NCBI GenBank assembly: GCA_910575775.1
Contig: CAJTEY010000001.1
Span: forward strand, 186,001-250,000
From: Lachnospiraceae bacterium
Lineage (GTDB): Bacteria > Bacillota > Clostridia > Lachnospirales > Lachnospiraceae
Reading direction: 5' to 3'
DNA length: 64,000 bases
The notes beneath the pieces were generated by a model, which had not been told where the DNA came from, made no database searches, and saw only the letters and a program-made list of their open reading frames with translations. A program made the translations under genes and the position numbers. Below, piece by piece: positions 46,397 through 54,025 of this stretch. The stretch's first letter is position 1, and every line of letters begins with the position of its first letter.

Positions 46397-47089
46397 TCAT
46401 GGTCTGCATCCCTGCTCCAGCTTCCCCGCCAGTTTATGAAAATCCCCATCGTACTGCTGCGGGTGAAGGCAGCCGTCCTTTAGAATATAGCACATATTAC
46501 ACAGCTCCAAATCCTGCGCGTCGTGGGTTGCCATCAGCACGATGCCACCCTCTTTTCTATAAACTTCCAGATAACTGCGGATGTTTTCCTTACAGACCGG
46601 GTCAAGTGCAGCCGAGGGCTCATCCAACACCAGAATCCTGGGATGGGAAACCACCGCACAGCCGATGGAAAGTCGTTTTTTCATCCCGCCGGACATCCGT
46701 CTTACAGGCGTCTTCAGAAAGCCGTCGATGCCAAGCAGCCCAAGCGCGCCGTCCGCAAGCTCCCGTTTCAGTGTCTCCCTGTCATACCACATGCGCAGAT
46801 TGTCCCATGCATTCAGCTCCTCCATCAGCGGATCCCCCTGCGGCACATAACCAAGCGCCTTTGGAATCTGCCTGGGATGGCGCAGCAGATCAGTTCCTTT
46901 ATAAAAAAAGGAGCCGCCGTCCGCTCTGCGCACGCCTGCCAAAATGGAAAGCAGCGTGGATTTCCCGCTGCCGTTACTGCCAAGGATGGCTGCACAGCTC
47001 CCGGCCTCCATGGAAAACGATATATCTGTAAGTACTCTCTTTCGGGAATACGCTTTTCTTATCCCGGCCACCTCTATTTCCATAGACAT
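46397..47089 (-). CDS. ABC transporter ATP-binding protein
   Basis: 230 aa nucleotide-binding subunit of the exporter with the two downstream permeases. Walker A GSNGSGKST, Q-loop region YVPQGDPLME, signature RMSGGMKKR, Walker B ILVLDEPSAALD and H-loop ATHD are all intact. It opens the three-gene operon. ATG at 47083 (GGGGG upstream) is an equally good start to the one at 47089. Confidence 0.92.
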   Translation of the reverse strand: MSMEIEVAGIRKAYSRKRVLTDISFSMEAGSCAAILGSNGSGKSTLLSILAGVRRADGGSFFYKGTDLLRHPRQIPKALGYVPQGDPLMEELNAWDNLRMWYDRETLKRELADGALGLLGIDGFLKTPVRRMSGGMKKRLSIGCAVVSHPRILVLDEPSAALDPVCKENIRSYLEVYRKEGGIVLMATHDAQDLELCNMCYILKDGCLHPQQYDGDFHKLAGKLEQGCRP

Positions 47090-47197
47090 CCCCCGTTTCC
47101 GCGCCCCTGCGCTTCCCTGTCCGCAATCCGTCCTGCTGCGCCGAAAGCCTCCACTCCACTCACGGCGTCAGCCGCACCAGCCGGTCTGTACCTGCGT

Positions 47198-48181
47198 CTA
47201 CCGGGCCGAAAGCGCCTCTTTCACCGCCTCCGCAATCCGCTCCATGCCCGCAGCCGTGGGATGCACCCCGTCGCTTGTCATCTCCTGCAGATTATCTATG
47301 GTAACGCCGCAGTCAGACAGATTGATCACCGAAAGTCCCCTGTTTTCCGCAATATTCGCGATTGTCTCCCCATAGTCTGCGGACGTCAGTCCCTCGCCGT
47401 TGACAAATTCCACATAAGGTGTTTCCGTCCCGTAATCTCCCACCGGAAGCAGGGTACAGCAATAAATTTCCGCCAGTGGATAATTTGCCTGCACTTTGTC
47501 AAGCATCAGAGTGTAAGCGTCGCTGAAGGCAGCCACTTCACCCTCTTCCACCAGTCCCGTACCGTCGTTGTCTCCCAGCGGAACGGCTTTCAGCATATCA
47601 TTGGTTCCCAAATATATGACAACCCTGTCAGGGCACATTCCCTCCGGGCCGGAAAGATCATTGGTACGAAGCTCATTACAAGCGCACTGGGGATCTTCTG
47701 TTCCCGTGGAATCTCCCGCAACAGTCGCCCCGGAGCTGGATCCATTCGTGTAGAGGGTAAGCTCCAGATCATCCGCCACCCGCTGCCACCACGTATCTTC
47801 CGCCCGCTCCACTTCTCCGCTTTCCGGGAAAAAGGCATAATATCCCATCGGATTATACCCCTGGAAGGTGGAAATACTGTCCCCCAGAATTGAAAAAGTA
47901 GTGCCCGCAAGCTGCACCTCCTCTGTCTGGGTGCTCCCCTGTCCATCTGTACTGTCCGACGGATTTTCTCCGCTCTGTGCTGCCGCACCTTCATTTATGC
48001 CCTGCCCGGCATCCGCATCGCTGTGATCCGCCACACTGACATCTGTGCCCTGTCTGTCCACATCCGCACGCTCCATGCCGCTCTCATTCTGTGCATCCGC
48101 GCCCGCCGGACCACCACCGCAGCCCCACACCACCGCAGAGACCGCCAGCGCGCACACCGCCGTACAAACTTTTCTCTTCAT
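47198..48181 (-). CDS. SGNH/GDSL hydrolase lipoprotein
   Basis: 327 aa. Signal peptide with lipobox VVWGC (lipidated Cys21), an acidic/polar linker (~25-90) and an SGNH domain with GDSIS (Ser102), VIYLGTNDML and the Asp-His pair in SDGVHPTAAG. Such lipoproteins deacetylate or de-esterify surface carbohydrates. It lies between the radical SAM gene and the ABC exporter on the same strand. All triad residues are present, in contrast to the protein at 36478. Confidence 0.88.
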   Translation of the reverse strand: MKRKVCTAVCALAVSAVVWGCGGGPAGADAQNESGMERADVDRQGTDVSVADHSDADAGQGINEGAAAQSGENPSDSTDGQGSTQTEEVQLAGTTFSILGDSISTFQGYNPMGYYAFFPESGEVERAEDTWWQRVADDLELTLYTNGSSSGATVAGDSTGTEDPQCACNELRTNDLSGPEGMCPDRVVIYLGTNDMLKAVPLGDNDGTGLVEEGEVAAFSDAYTLMLDKVQANYPLAEIYCCTLLPVGDYGTETPYVEFVNGEGLTSADYGETIANIAENRGLSVINLSDCGVTIDNLQEMTSDGVHPTAAGMERIAEAVKEALSAR

Positions 48182-48202
48182 ATGTCTGCCGCCCTCGTTT
48201 TC

Positions 48203-49183
48203 TCACTTCTTCTTGAACATAGATTGTCTCGCGCCATGCATTTCCCTGTGCTTTAACACATCGTCCACCGCGTCCATACGCAGGCCCGCGTCGATAAAGT
48301 CGCAGTATTTGCAGAACGGGTAGTTGTGTCTGCCCGTTGCGATCGCTTCCCGGAGCTTTCTGTACTTTTCGCTGTTCCATCCTTCCCGAAGGGAGGTGTC
48401 GTTTAAATCCGCCATCTCCGTCACCTCGAAATTGTCACAGCAGCAGATCCCCAGCTTGCCGAATGGCGTGATCCACAGATCCGTGAAGGGCATCAGACAC
48501 GTCTCTTTTACAATCTTCCCCTTGGACTGCTTGTTGGGGGCGCTGCCCGCACGGTTGGTCAGCACCTCCTTCAAATAACGGATCTGCACGAGAATATCCA
48601 CATCTTTAAATTCATCCGGGTTCGCTTTCACATAATCATAGATCACCTGCACGTTGTCGTGCATCCTCATCTCCATGCCGTAGTTGTTGATGATGAGCTG
48701 ATCCACATAGGGAACGATCTGCTTCACCCTGTCCACATTGAGAAGAAGGCCGTTTGTGGACATGAAGATAAAGGCGTCCGGCAGCTTCTCCCTGGCATAC
48801 TTATGAAACGCCACAATGCGCGTGTCAAGCCATGGCTCGTTGTTCCCGTAAAGGGTCAGATGCCCCTTGTAACCCCAGTCGTGAAGCTGGTCAATCACAG
48901 AGTAATAAAGCGCGTCATCCATTTTCTTGTAGGGGCGCTTTTCCGCATGGATGTTGGCAGTACAGAACTCACATGTGCTGTTGCACCGATTCACTGTCTC
49001 CAGATTCACGACCAGCGGATGGGGCGCCTCCTTGTGGCTCAAAAAAAAGTCAATATACCCTTTCTGGGATCTCCTGCGGCTGACAAACTGCAGTTTTAAA
49101 TAGCTCTCGCTGGCAACCCAGGGCAGATACTTTTTCGCGTTCCATCCGATCACTCCTCCGAAATTGTGCACTCTGATTGGCAT
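48203..49183 (-). CDS. Radical SAM/SPASM domain protein
   Basis: 326 aa from the ATG at 49183 (AAGGAG 9 nt upstream). The radical SAM 4Fe-4S motif is CNSTCEFC (C67, C71, C74). A C-terminal SPASM-type cysteine set follows: CLMPFTDLWITPFGKLGICCCD and FCKYCDF (motif spans parted by ~60 residues). SPASM enzymes modify peptides, proteins or small molecules by radical chemistry. No precursor peptide or obvious substrate is encoded adjacent; neighbours are a GT-C-like protein (35 nt upstream) and an SGNH lipoprotein (22 nt downstream), so sugar modification is a possibility only. Confidence 0.87.
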   Translation of the reverse strand: MPIRVHNFGGVIGWNAKKYLPWVASESYLKLQFVSRRRSQKGYIDFFLSHKEAPHPLVVNLETVNRCNSTCEFCTANIHAEKRPYKKMDDALYYSVIDQLHDWGYKGHLTLYGNNEPWLDTRIVAFHKYAREKLPDAFIFMSTNGLLLNVDRVKQIVPYVDQLIINNYGMEMRMHDNVQVIYDYVKANPDEFKDVDILVQIRYLKEVLTNRAGSAPNKQSKGKIVKETCLMPFTDLWITPFGKLGICCCDNFEVTEMADLNDTSLREGWNSEKYRKLREAIATGRHNYPFCKYCDFIDAGLRMDAVDDVLKHREMHGARQSMFKKK

Positions 49184-49218
49184 GCGTCCATTCTCCTTTC
49201 CGTTTTCGCCGTGCAGGC

Positions 49219-51042
49219 TCAATGCTTATACGCATATATCGTCATACTCCCGTCCTGTGCCGTATACTCCCCAAATAGGGACAGCCCGGTCTCCTGCGCG
49301 TTGGACAGCTTTATTCTGGAAAAAAGATATTCCCCTCCAAGCGCCCGGAAAGCATCTGCGTCCATGTAAATATGATCATCCGTGGCATACACCGTCTTTG
49401 TGGCGCTGACAATGCTCAAGTCCGCCCCCGAATACAGATAGGCTCTGGCGCCCCAGTCATCATAATAGATTCTGGTAGCCTCCACCCGCTCCAGCGCAGG
49501 GGCAATGACCTTCCGAAAGTCCTCCTTGTACTGCTGGGAGTAGAAACCGAGATACCCGTCCAGCGTGGCAATCCCGTTGTACTCCAGCACCGCCGGATGG
49601 AAGCCGTAGGCTGCCGCCCACTCTCCCTGATAATTGAGATCCGCCTTGATCTCTTCAAACAGATCCACCGCGTAAAACTGTTCATAGGACAGCTCGTCCA
49701 CCTCCTGCGCGTGAAAATGCTCGTAAGCCCTGTTGTAACATGTGCTGTACAAATCATTATAGCGGGTCGGCGCAAGAATCACCGCAAGCGCCGCAATGCA
49801 CACAATGCCGTTAGCCAGCCACATCTGCCAAGGCCCCTCATCGTAGAGCCTGCGCAGCACAAGAAACAGCGCCGCATACCAGAGAAACGGGTTAAAGAAG
49901 ACCGTCCTGTTAAACTGCCAGCCCTCCAGGGGCGGAACCAGCTTTTCGACCAGCGAGCGCAGCGGCTCGAAATCGTAGAGGCCGTATACCACGCAGTTAA
50001 ACAGAATAAAAAGCAGCAGCAGGTTAAAGGGATCGCGCAGCATGGCCTTCCCCTCTCTCCTGCGCACATACAGCGCGTTGTTTACCACAAAATAAATCAT
50101 GCACACAGGAAGCGCCACTTTCCCATGTACGCCGTCCGCGTGAAAAATGCCCTCCCGGAACACCTGTCCGATTTCCCTGAAAATCTCCGGCAGGGAAAGG
50201 CTTCCATTCACAATGGAGGAGCGGATTGTCACCTCATCGCTAAAGAGCATCTGGCCAAACAGCCGGTATTCACAGGCCACGAACCCGGCGGCAAGCACAA
50301 ACAACGCTCCAAGAAGCCGCCATGCCGCCTTTCCTTCCTGCGGTCTCTCCCCGCTTTTGGAAGGTCTTTCCCGGCCTTTCCTTTTTCGCAGGTATGCCTC
50401 TCTGCAAAAGAGCCACAAAACCGCAAGCGCAAGATACCCCAGAATAAAAATGCCGTGGTAGGAAAAGTAAGATACAAGCGGGTATGCAAATAATGCCGCA
50501 TACCAGAGATACCACCGCCTGCCCTGTCCTTTGTATATCTTCATCAACAGCCAGACGCACAGCGGAATCGAGGCAAATGCGAAACCGAAGGCGGGAAAAA
50601 ACCAGCAGATCCCATACACAAAGCCGGTCATATAGACAATCGGACGGTACGTCTCAAATCTTCCGCCAAACAGTTCTCCCGCCAGCAGGCGGAAGGAGAA
50701 CATGCCAATCAGAATTTTCCCAAAAAGTCCGAGCACATAAGCCGTGTAAGTGGGAAAAACCATGAAAAGCAGGCTGTACAGCGAAAGCTCCGAGGGCAGA
50801 TTGTCCCGGCTGACGCCGCCCAGAAAGGGCACGTCCACGCCGTGCTTCCAGAAGGAATCCGTATTTTTGAGCATCTGGAACTGCGCCAGAAACAAGTCCA
50901 TATTATCGTGAACGCCGATGTAACTGCGCTCCCCGTACCCGAAAAACACCGCCGCCGCAAGCAGCAAAAACCCGGTGACCGGGAACAGAAACCAGTATTT
51001 TGTTATCCAGATAAACCACTTCTGTTCCGTCAATTTCTCCAT
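49219..51042 (-). CDS. Polytopic membrane protein, DUF6044/YfhO-like (GT-C type)
   Basis: 607 aa with about twelve transmembrane helices and a soluble C-terminal domain (~430-607). The first extracellular loop carries YIGVHDNMDLFLAQFQML, an acidic motif typical of DUF6044-like proteins, which are GT-C-like in topology. A Lys/Arg-rich cytoplasmic loop (~210-235) lies between helices. Likely a lipid-linked-sugar glycosyltransferase acting outside the membrane; it sits downstream of gtrA (59 nt), and GtrA/GT-C pairs commonly act together on polyprenyl-phosphate sugars. Confidence 0.72.
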   Translation of the reverse strand: MEKLTEQKWFIWITKYWFLFPVTGFLLLAAAVFFGYGERSYIGVHDNMDLFLAQFQMLKNTDSFWKHGVDVPFLGGVSRDNLPSELSLYSLLFMVFPTYTAYVLGLFGKILIGMFSFRLLAGELFGGRFETYRPIVYMTGFVYGICWFFPAFGFAFASIPLCVWLLMKIYKGQGRRWYLWYAALFAYPLVSYFSYHGIFILGYLALAVLWLFCREAYLRKRKGRERPSKSGERPQEGKAAWRLLGALFVLAAGFVACEYRLFGQMLFSDEVTIRSSIVNGSLSLPEIFREIGQVFREGIFHADGVHGKVALPVCMIYFVVNNALYVRRREGKAMLRDPFNLLLLFILFNCVVYGLYDFEPLRSLVEKLVPPLEGWQFNRTVFFNPFLWYAALFLVLRRLYDEGPWQMWLANGIVCIAALAVILAPTRYNDLYSTCYNRAYEHFHAQEVDELSYEQFYAVDLFEEIKADLNYQGEWAAAYGFHPAVLEYNGIATLDGYLGFYSQQYKEDFRKVIAPALERVEATRIYYDDWGARAYLYSGADLSIVSATKTVYATDDHIYMDADAFRALGGEYLFSRIKLSNAQETGLSLFGEYTAQDGSMTIYAYKH

Positions 51043-51101
51043 CTATTCATCCCAACAAGCATGTTTACGCACTGCGCCTTCCTCTAGTTGTGACACTCTT
51101 G

Positions 51102-51584
51102 TCACCTTTCTCCGTCTGCATGACGGCCCGTCCGAAACACAAACAGCTTCTGCCCGAAGAAATTCATCACGATAAAAATTCCCATGCCGAAAATCATGGC
51201 AACATTGTCAAAAAGGGCCTGCGAGAATGTCCCGCCGCGCGCCAGTCCCGACACATCCAGAAGCCAGGTGACGAGAGGCTGCGCCACACTGAAAGATATC
51301 AGGTAGCACACGATGATGTTTAAGGCAAACCGCCAGGGCAGCCACTTGTCCCTGCTCTCCACCTTAAAGGTCAGCTTCGCGTTGGCGTGGTACGAAAATA
51401 CGCTCCCGATAAAATAAGATATCCCGCTGGAAAGCCAGTAGTTCATGTGGATCAGGTTATAGAGCACCGCCATGATCGCCCAGCCCATCAGCGTGTTGAT
51501 CACGCCCACCATACCGAAGTGTATGACCTCCATAATAAAATCCTTGTATTTCAAGTACAGCGCTTTCATCCGTTTAAGCCGCAT
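51102..51584 (-). CDS. GtrA family membrane protein
   Basis: 160 aa with four transmembrane helices. The GtrA signature region HFGMVGVINTLMGWAIM and FSYHANAKLTFKV is present. GtrA proteins are thought to flip polyprenyl-phosphate-linked monosaccharides. The ATG at 51569 (MKALYL) is an alternative start. It precedes the DUF6044-like protein, a likely user of the flipped sugar lipid; the DPM-type GT2 at 61105 could supply the sugar. Confidence 0.87.
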   Translation of the reverse strand: MRLKRMKALYLKYKDFIMEVIHFGMVGVINTLMGWAIMAVLYNLIHMNYWLSSGISYFIGSVFSYHANAKLTFKVESRDKWLPWRFALNIIVCYLISFSVAQPLVTWLLDVSGLARGGTFSQALFDNVAMIFGMGIFIVMNFFGQKLFVFRTGRHADGER

Positions 51585-51733
51585 CCTTTCCCAAAATCAG
51601 CGTCCCTGTCATTTTGTGATGTTTTTTTTCCTGTTATGTGTTATGATGAACCCACGCGGATATCCTTATCCGTATCTGATCATTGATACCGCGCAAAGGC
51701 AGGATGTCTGCCCGCCAAAAATAAGGAGTGTCT

Positions 51734-52129
51734 ATGCCAACATTAAAAATACACCATATCGGCTACTTAGTCAAAAAAATAGAGAAAGCAAAAAAAACAT
51801 TCGAAGTCCTCGGCTACCATATCGAACAGGACACTGTATATGATGAGATCCGCAAAGTGGACATCTGCTTTCTCATAAAGGACGGTTACCGGGTGGAGCT
51901 GGTCTCCCCCGTCTCTGCGGACTCCGTGGTCTCGGGGCTTCTGAAAAAATATAAAAACACCCCCTACCACATCTGCTACGAAGCCGAGGATCCCGAAGAG
52001 GCCTGTCAGGAACTGACCTCCAACGGTTTTATCGCCATCGACACCCCCACGCCCGCACCCGCATTAGGCGGCCGCCGCGTTGTCTTTCTGACAAGTCCTG
52101 TCATCGGTATGGTGGAACTAATATACTGA
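51734..52129 (+). CDS. VOC (glyoxalase-like) family protein
   Basis: 131 aa from the ATG at 51734 (AAGGAG 5 nt upstream). Two betaalphabetabetabeta modules: IHHIGYLVKKIEKAKKTFEV, in parts KIHHIGYLV, and the second YHICYEAEDPEEAC. Metal-site residues are His (HHIG), Glu (RVELVSP), His (YHICYE) and Glu (GMVELIY), as in methylmalonyl-CoA epimerase-like enzymes. Substrate unknown. Its 3' end overlaps the convergent gene by 12 nt. Confidence 0.85.
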   Translation: MPTLKIHHIGYLVKKIEKAKKTFEVLGYHIEQDTVYDEIRKVDICFLIKDGYRVELVSPVSADSVVSGLLKKYKNTPYHICYEAEDPEEACQELTSNGFIAIDTPTPAPALGGRRVVFLTSPVIGMVELIY

Positions 52130-53665
52130 CCAGGTATTTCGCACATACATGGTGATGGTTCCGCACTTTTTCTCCGTGAAATCCGACAGATCCAGACTCG
52201 GCTCATAACACCAGTGCCGGTCTTCCTCGTTGTACATCACGATCACATCTATCTGTGCAAAATCCGCCTGCTCATCCTCTCTGGGTCCGTAGGAACGATT
52301 GATCTTTTTCTCGTCCTCCTCCCAGTAAAACACCTCATCATAGCCGTGGAGACGAAACCAGTGGTACATGGTCTTATTCCCCTCCCCGTTCGGCGCAAAG
52401 CAGGACAAAACCTTTCTGTCCGTTCCCTGCACCAGCTCAAGGGTCGATTCCATCATGGTCTTAATGCTCTCCCCCCGGTAAGTGAAATACTGCGCCTCCC
52501 GAAGGGCCACCCTGCCGTGGGCCGCCAGCATCAGAAGCAGGCACAGCATATAGGCAATCCGCCGCTTGCCGCTAAGGGGCCGGAAAGTGCACCCCACAAT
52601 CACGAAAAAGAACGCATATCCCAGCACGCACGGCAGAATGTAGCGCTCCTCCAGGGCCGTCTTGCTGTATGTGACACACTGGGGCAGGATAACCGCCGCC
52701 GCAAGCAGCATTTCCCAGCCCAGCTTCTTCACATGTTCCCAGTAAGTCAGAAGAATCAGCCCCATCAGCACACCAAACCTGACATACCATTTCAGATTGT
52801 TCCCCGCCGCATTGCGCCATACCTGCACATACTGGTCGAGGGTTATACTCTCGTCCAGACCTACATAGGAATAATTGTTTGTACCGACCATAAACAGGAT
52901 CAGCAGCATTTCCACCGTAAAAATGACACCGATCGTCAACAGATAAGGAAACCGGCGTCTGATCACTTCCCACAAATGCGGAATGGTCACCTTTTTTCCC
53001 CTCATCCCGTCATACAAAATATAAAGCCCCACAAAAGGCAGAAGCAGGATAAAAGGCTCCTTGTAAATGGACATCAGGAAAAAAGCGACCACACTGATAA
53101 CCGCATACCGCTTTTTCTCTGTGGAAAGCCATCTCAGCAAAAAGCAAAATCCCACCGCAAACATCATCATATCATAGGATTCCTGCGGCCCAAGCTTCCA
53201 CCACACCGCCGACTGGTATCCCACCATCACCGTCATGGAAAAGAGCGCCGCATAAACCATATTACACTTCATCTGCCTTGCGCAGTAGTAGAGCGCCACA
53301 AGCGCTGCCACGATCTCCGCAGCCTTTACAACTGACATAGCTGTCAGATTTATGCCAAACACATAGGCCATCAGAATACGGTTGATATAGTACAGCGGCC
53401 GAAAGCGGAGTGTCAGATCATAACTTACAGTATCCCGCAGGCAGTCCCACAGGCTCCGTTGATCCAGCTTCATCCAGTCGATATACTGTGCAAACTCCCA
53501 GTCGTCCACCAGATGAAAGCCCGACGTCAGCGTACCCGTAACAGTCACCACACCGAACACCAGCGCGGCAAAGAAAGCCCATATCAAAACGGCCTCTCTC
53601 TTTTTACTTATCTTCTCCAATTTTTCGTAAAACGCCTGTACCCTGTCCAGAAATCTGTTAACCAT
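52118..53665 (-). CDS. Polytopic membrane protein, GT-C glycosyltransferase-like (DUF6056 type)
   Basis: 515 aa from the ATG at 53665; an upstream TTG at 53719 falls inside the structured repeat at 53701-53785. GGGGAGAGG lies 14 nt ahead, a long spacing. About ten to eleven transmembrane helices. The first extracellular loop has SGFHLVDDWEFAQYI, whose Asp-Asp pair matches the catalytic loop position of GT-C enzymes, and RFRPLYYINRILM follows. A C-terminal soluble stretch of ~100 residues ends the protein. Follows the ACP gene on the same strand. Family assignment by topology and motif style. Confidence 0.72.
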   Translation of the reverse strand: MVNRFLDRVQAFYEKLEKISKKREAVLIWAFFAALVFGVVTVTGTLTSGFHLVDDWEFAQYIDWMKLDQRSLWDCLRDTVSYDLTLRFRPLYYINRILMAYVFGINLTAMSVVKAAEIVAALVALYYCARQMKCNMVYAALFSMTVMVGYQSAVWWKLGPQESYDMMMFAVGFCFLLRWLSTEKKRYAVISVVAFFLMSIYKEPFILLLPFVGLYILYDGMRGKKVTIPHLWEVIRRRFPYLLTIGVIFTVEMLLILFMVGTNNYSYVGLDESITLDQYVQVWRNAAGNNLKWYVRFGVLMGLILLTYWEHVKKLGWEMLLAAAVILPQCVTYSKTALEERYILPCVLGYAFFFVIVGCTFRPLSGKRRIAYMLCLLLMLAAHGRVALREAQYFTYRGESIKTMMESTLELVQGTDRKVLSCFAPNGEGNKTMYHWFRLHGYDEVFYWEEDEKKINRSYGPREDEQADFAQIDVIVMYNEEDRHWCYEPSLDLSDFTEKKCGTITMYVRNTWSVY

Positions 53666-53700
53666 GCCGTGCGTTACTGCCTCTCCCCATTGATTATCCC

Positions 53701-53785
53701 GTGTGAGAGGGAGTTGCAAAGCAACTCCTAGAGTTTCTTGGCGTCCCGTCCTATGGCGGGACGTCTTTAGAAACTCTTCTCACAC
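53701..53785. repeat. Three-way-junction palindrome (possible structured RNA or small repeat)
   Basis: Four nested perfect stems: 53701-53708 with 53778-53785 (8 bp); 53711-53717 with 53721-53727 (7 bp, AAA loop); 53731-53738 with 53769-53776 (8 bp) enclosing 53742-53748 with 53757-53763 (7 bp). The ACP stop codon lies in the outer stem and the structure fills the gap to the next gene. Confidence 0.75.
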
Positions 53786-54025
53786 TGTGATCTGACTGAT
53801 AATGATATCCGCCATCTCGCCCACATTCTTCATGGACACTACCTGTCCCATATTGAACTTCATGCCAAACTCCTGCTCCACAGCCGCCAGAAGATTGATG
53901 TGCTCCAGAGAATCCCACTCCTCGATATCGTCCGCTGTAGTGGCGTCCGTAACGGTGATCTCCTCATCGTCAAACACGTCCCGGAATACCTCATTTAACT
54001 TTTCAAACACTTCTTCTCTGCTCAT
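53780..54025 (-). CDS. Acyl carrier protein
   Basis: 81 aa, acidic four-helix carrier. The phosphopantetheine site is WDSLEHINLL with Ser39. AAAGGAG precedes the ATG, which overlaps the HAD-IIIC stop (ATGA), so the two are translationally coupled. This is a dedicated carrier, not the fatty-acid AcpP, judging by its partner and lack of fab genes. FkbH-type enzymes load D-glycerate from 1,3-bisphosphoglycerate on such carriers; that is the likeliest cargo, by inference. Confidence 0.92.
   Translation of the reverse strand: MSREEVFEKLNEVFRDVFDDEEITVTDATTADDIEEWDSLEHINLLAAVEQEFGMKFNMGQVVSMKNVGEMADIIISQITV

Noticed and set aside
53666-53719. TTG start extending the GT-C-like gene into the palindrome.
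   Set aside because: The extension would use an arm of the structured repeat and has no ribosome binding site at the TTG.
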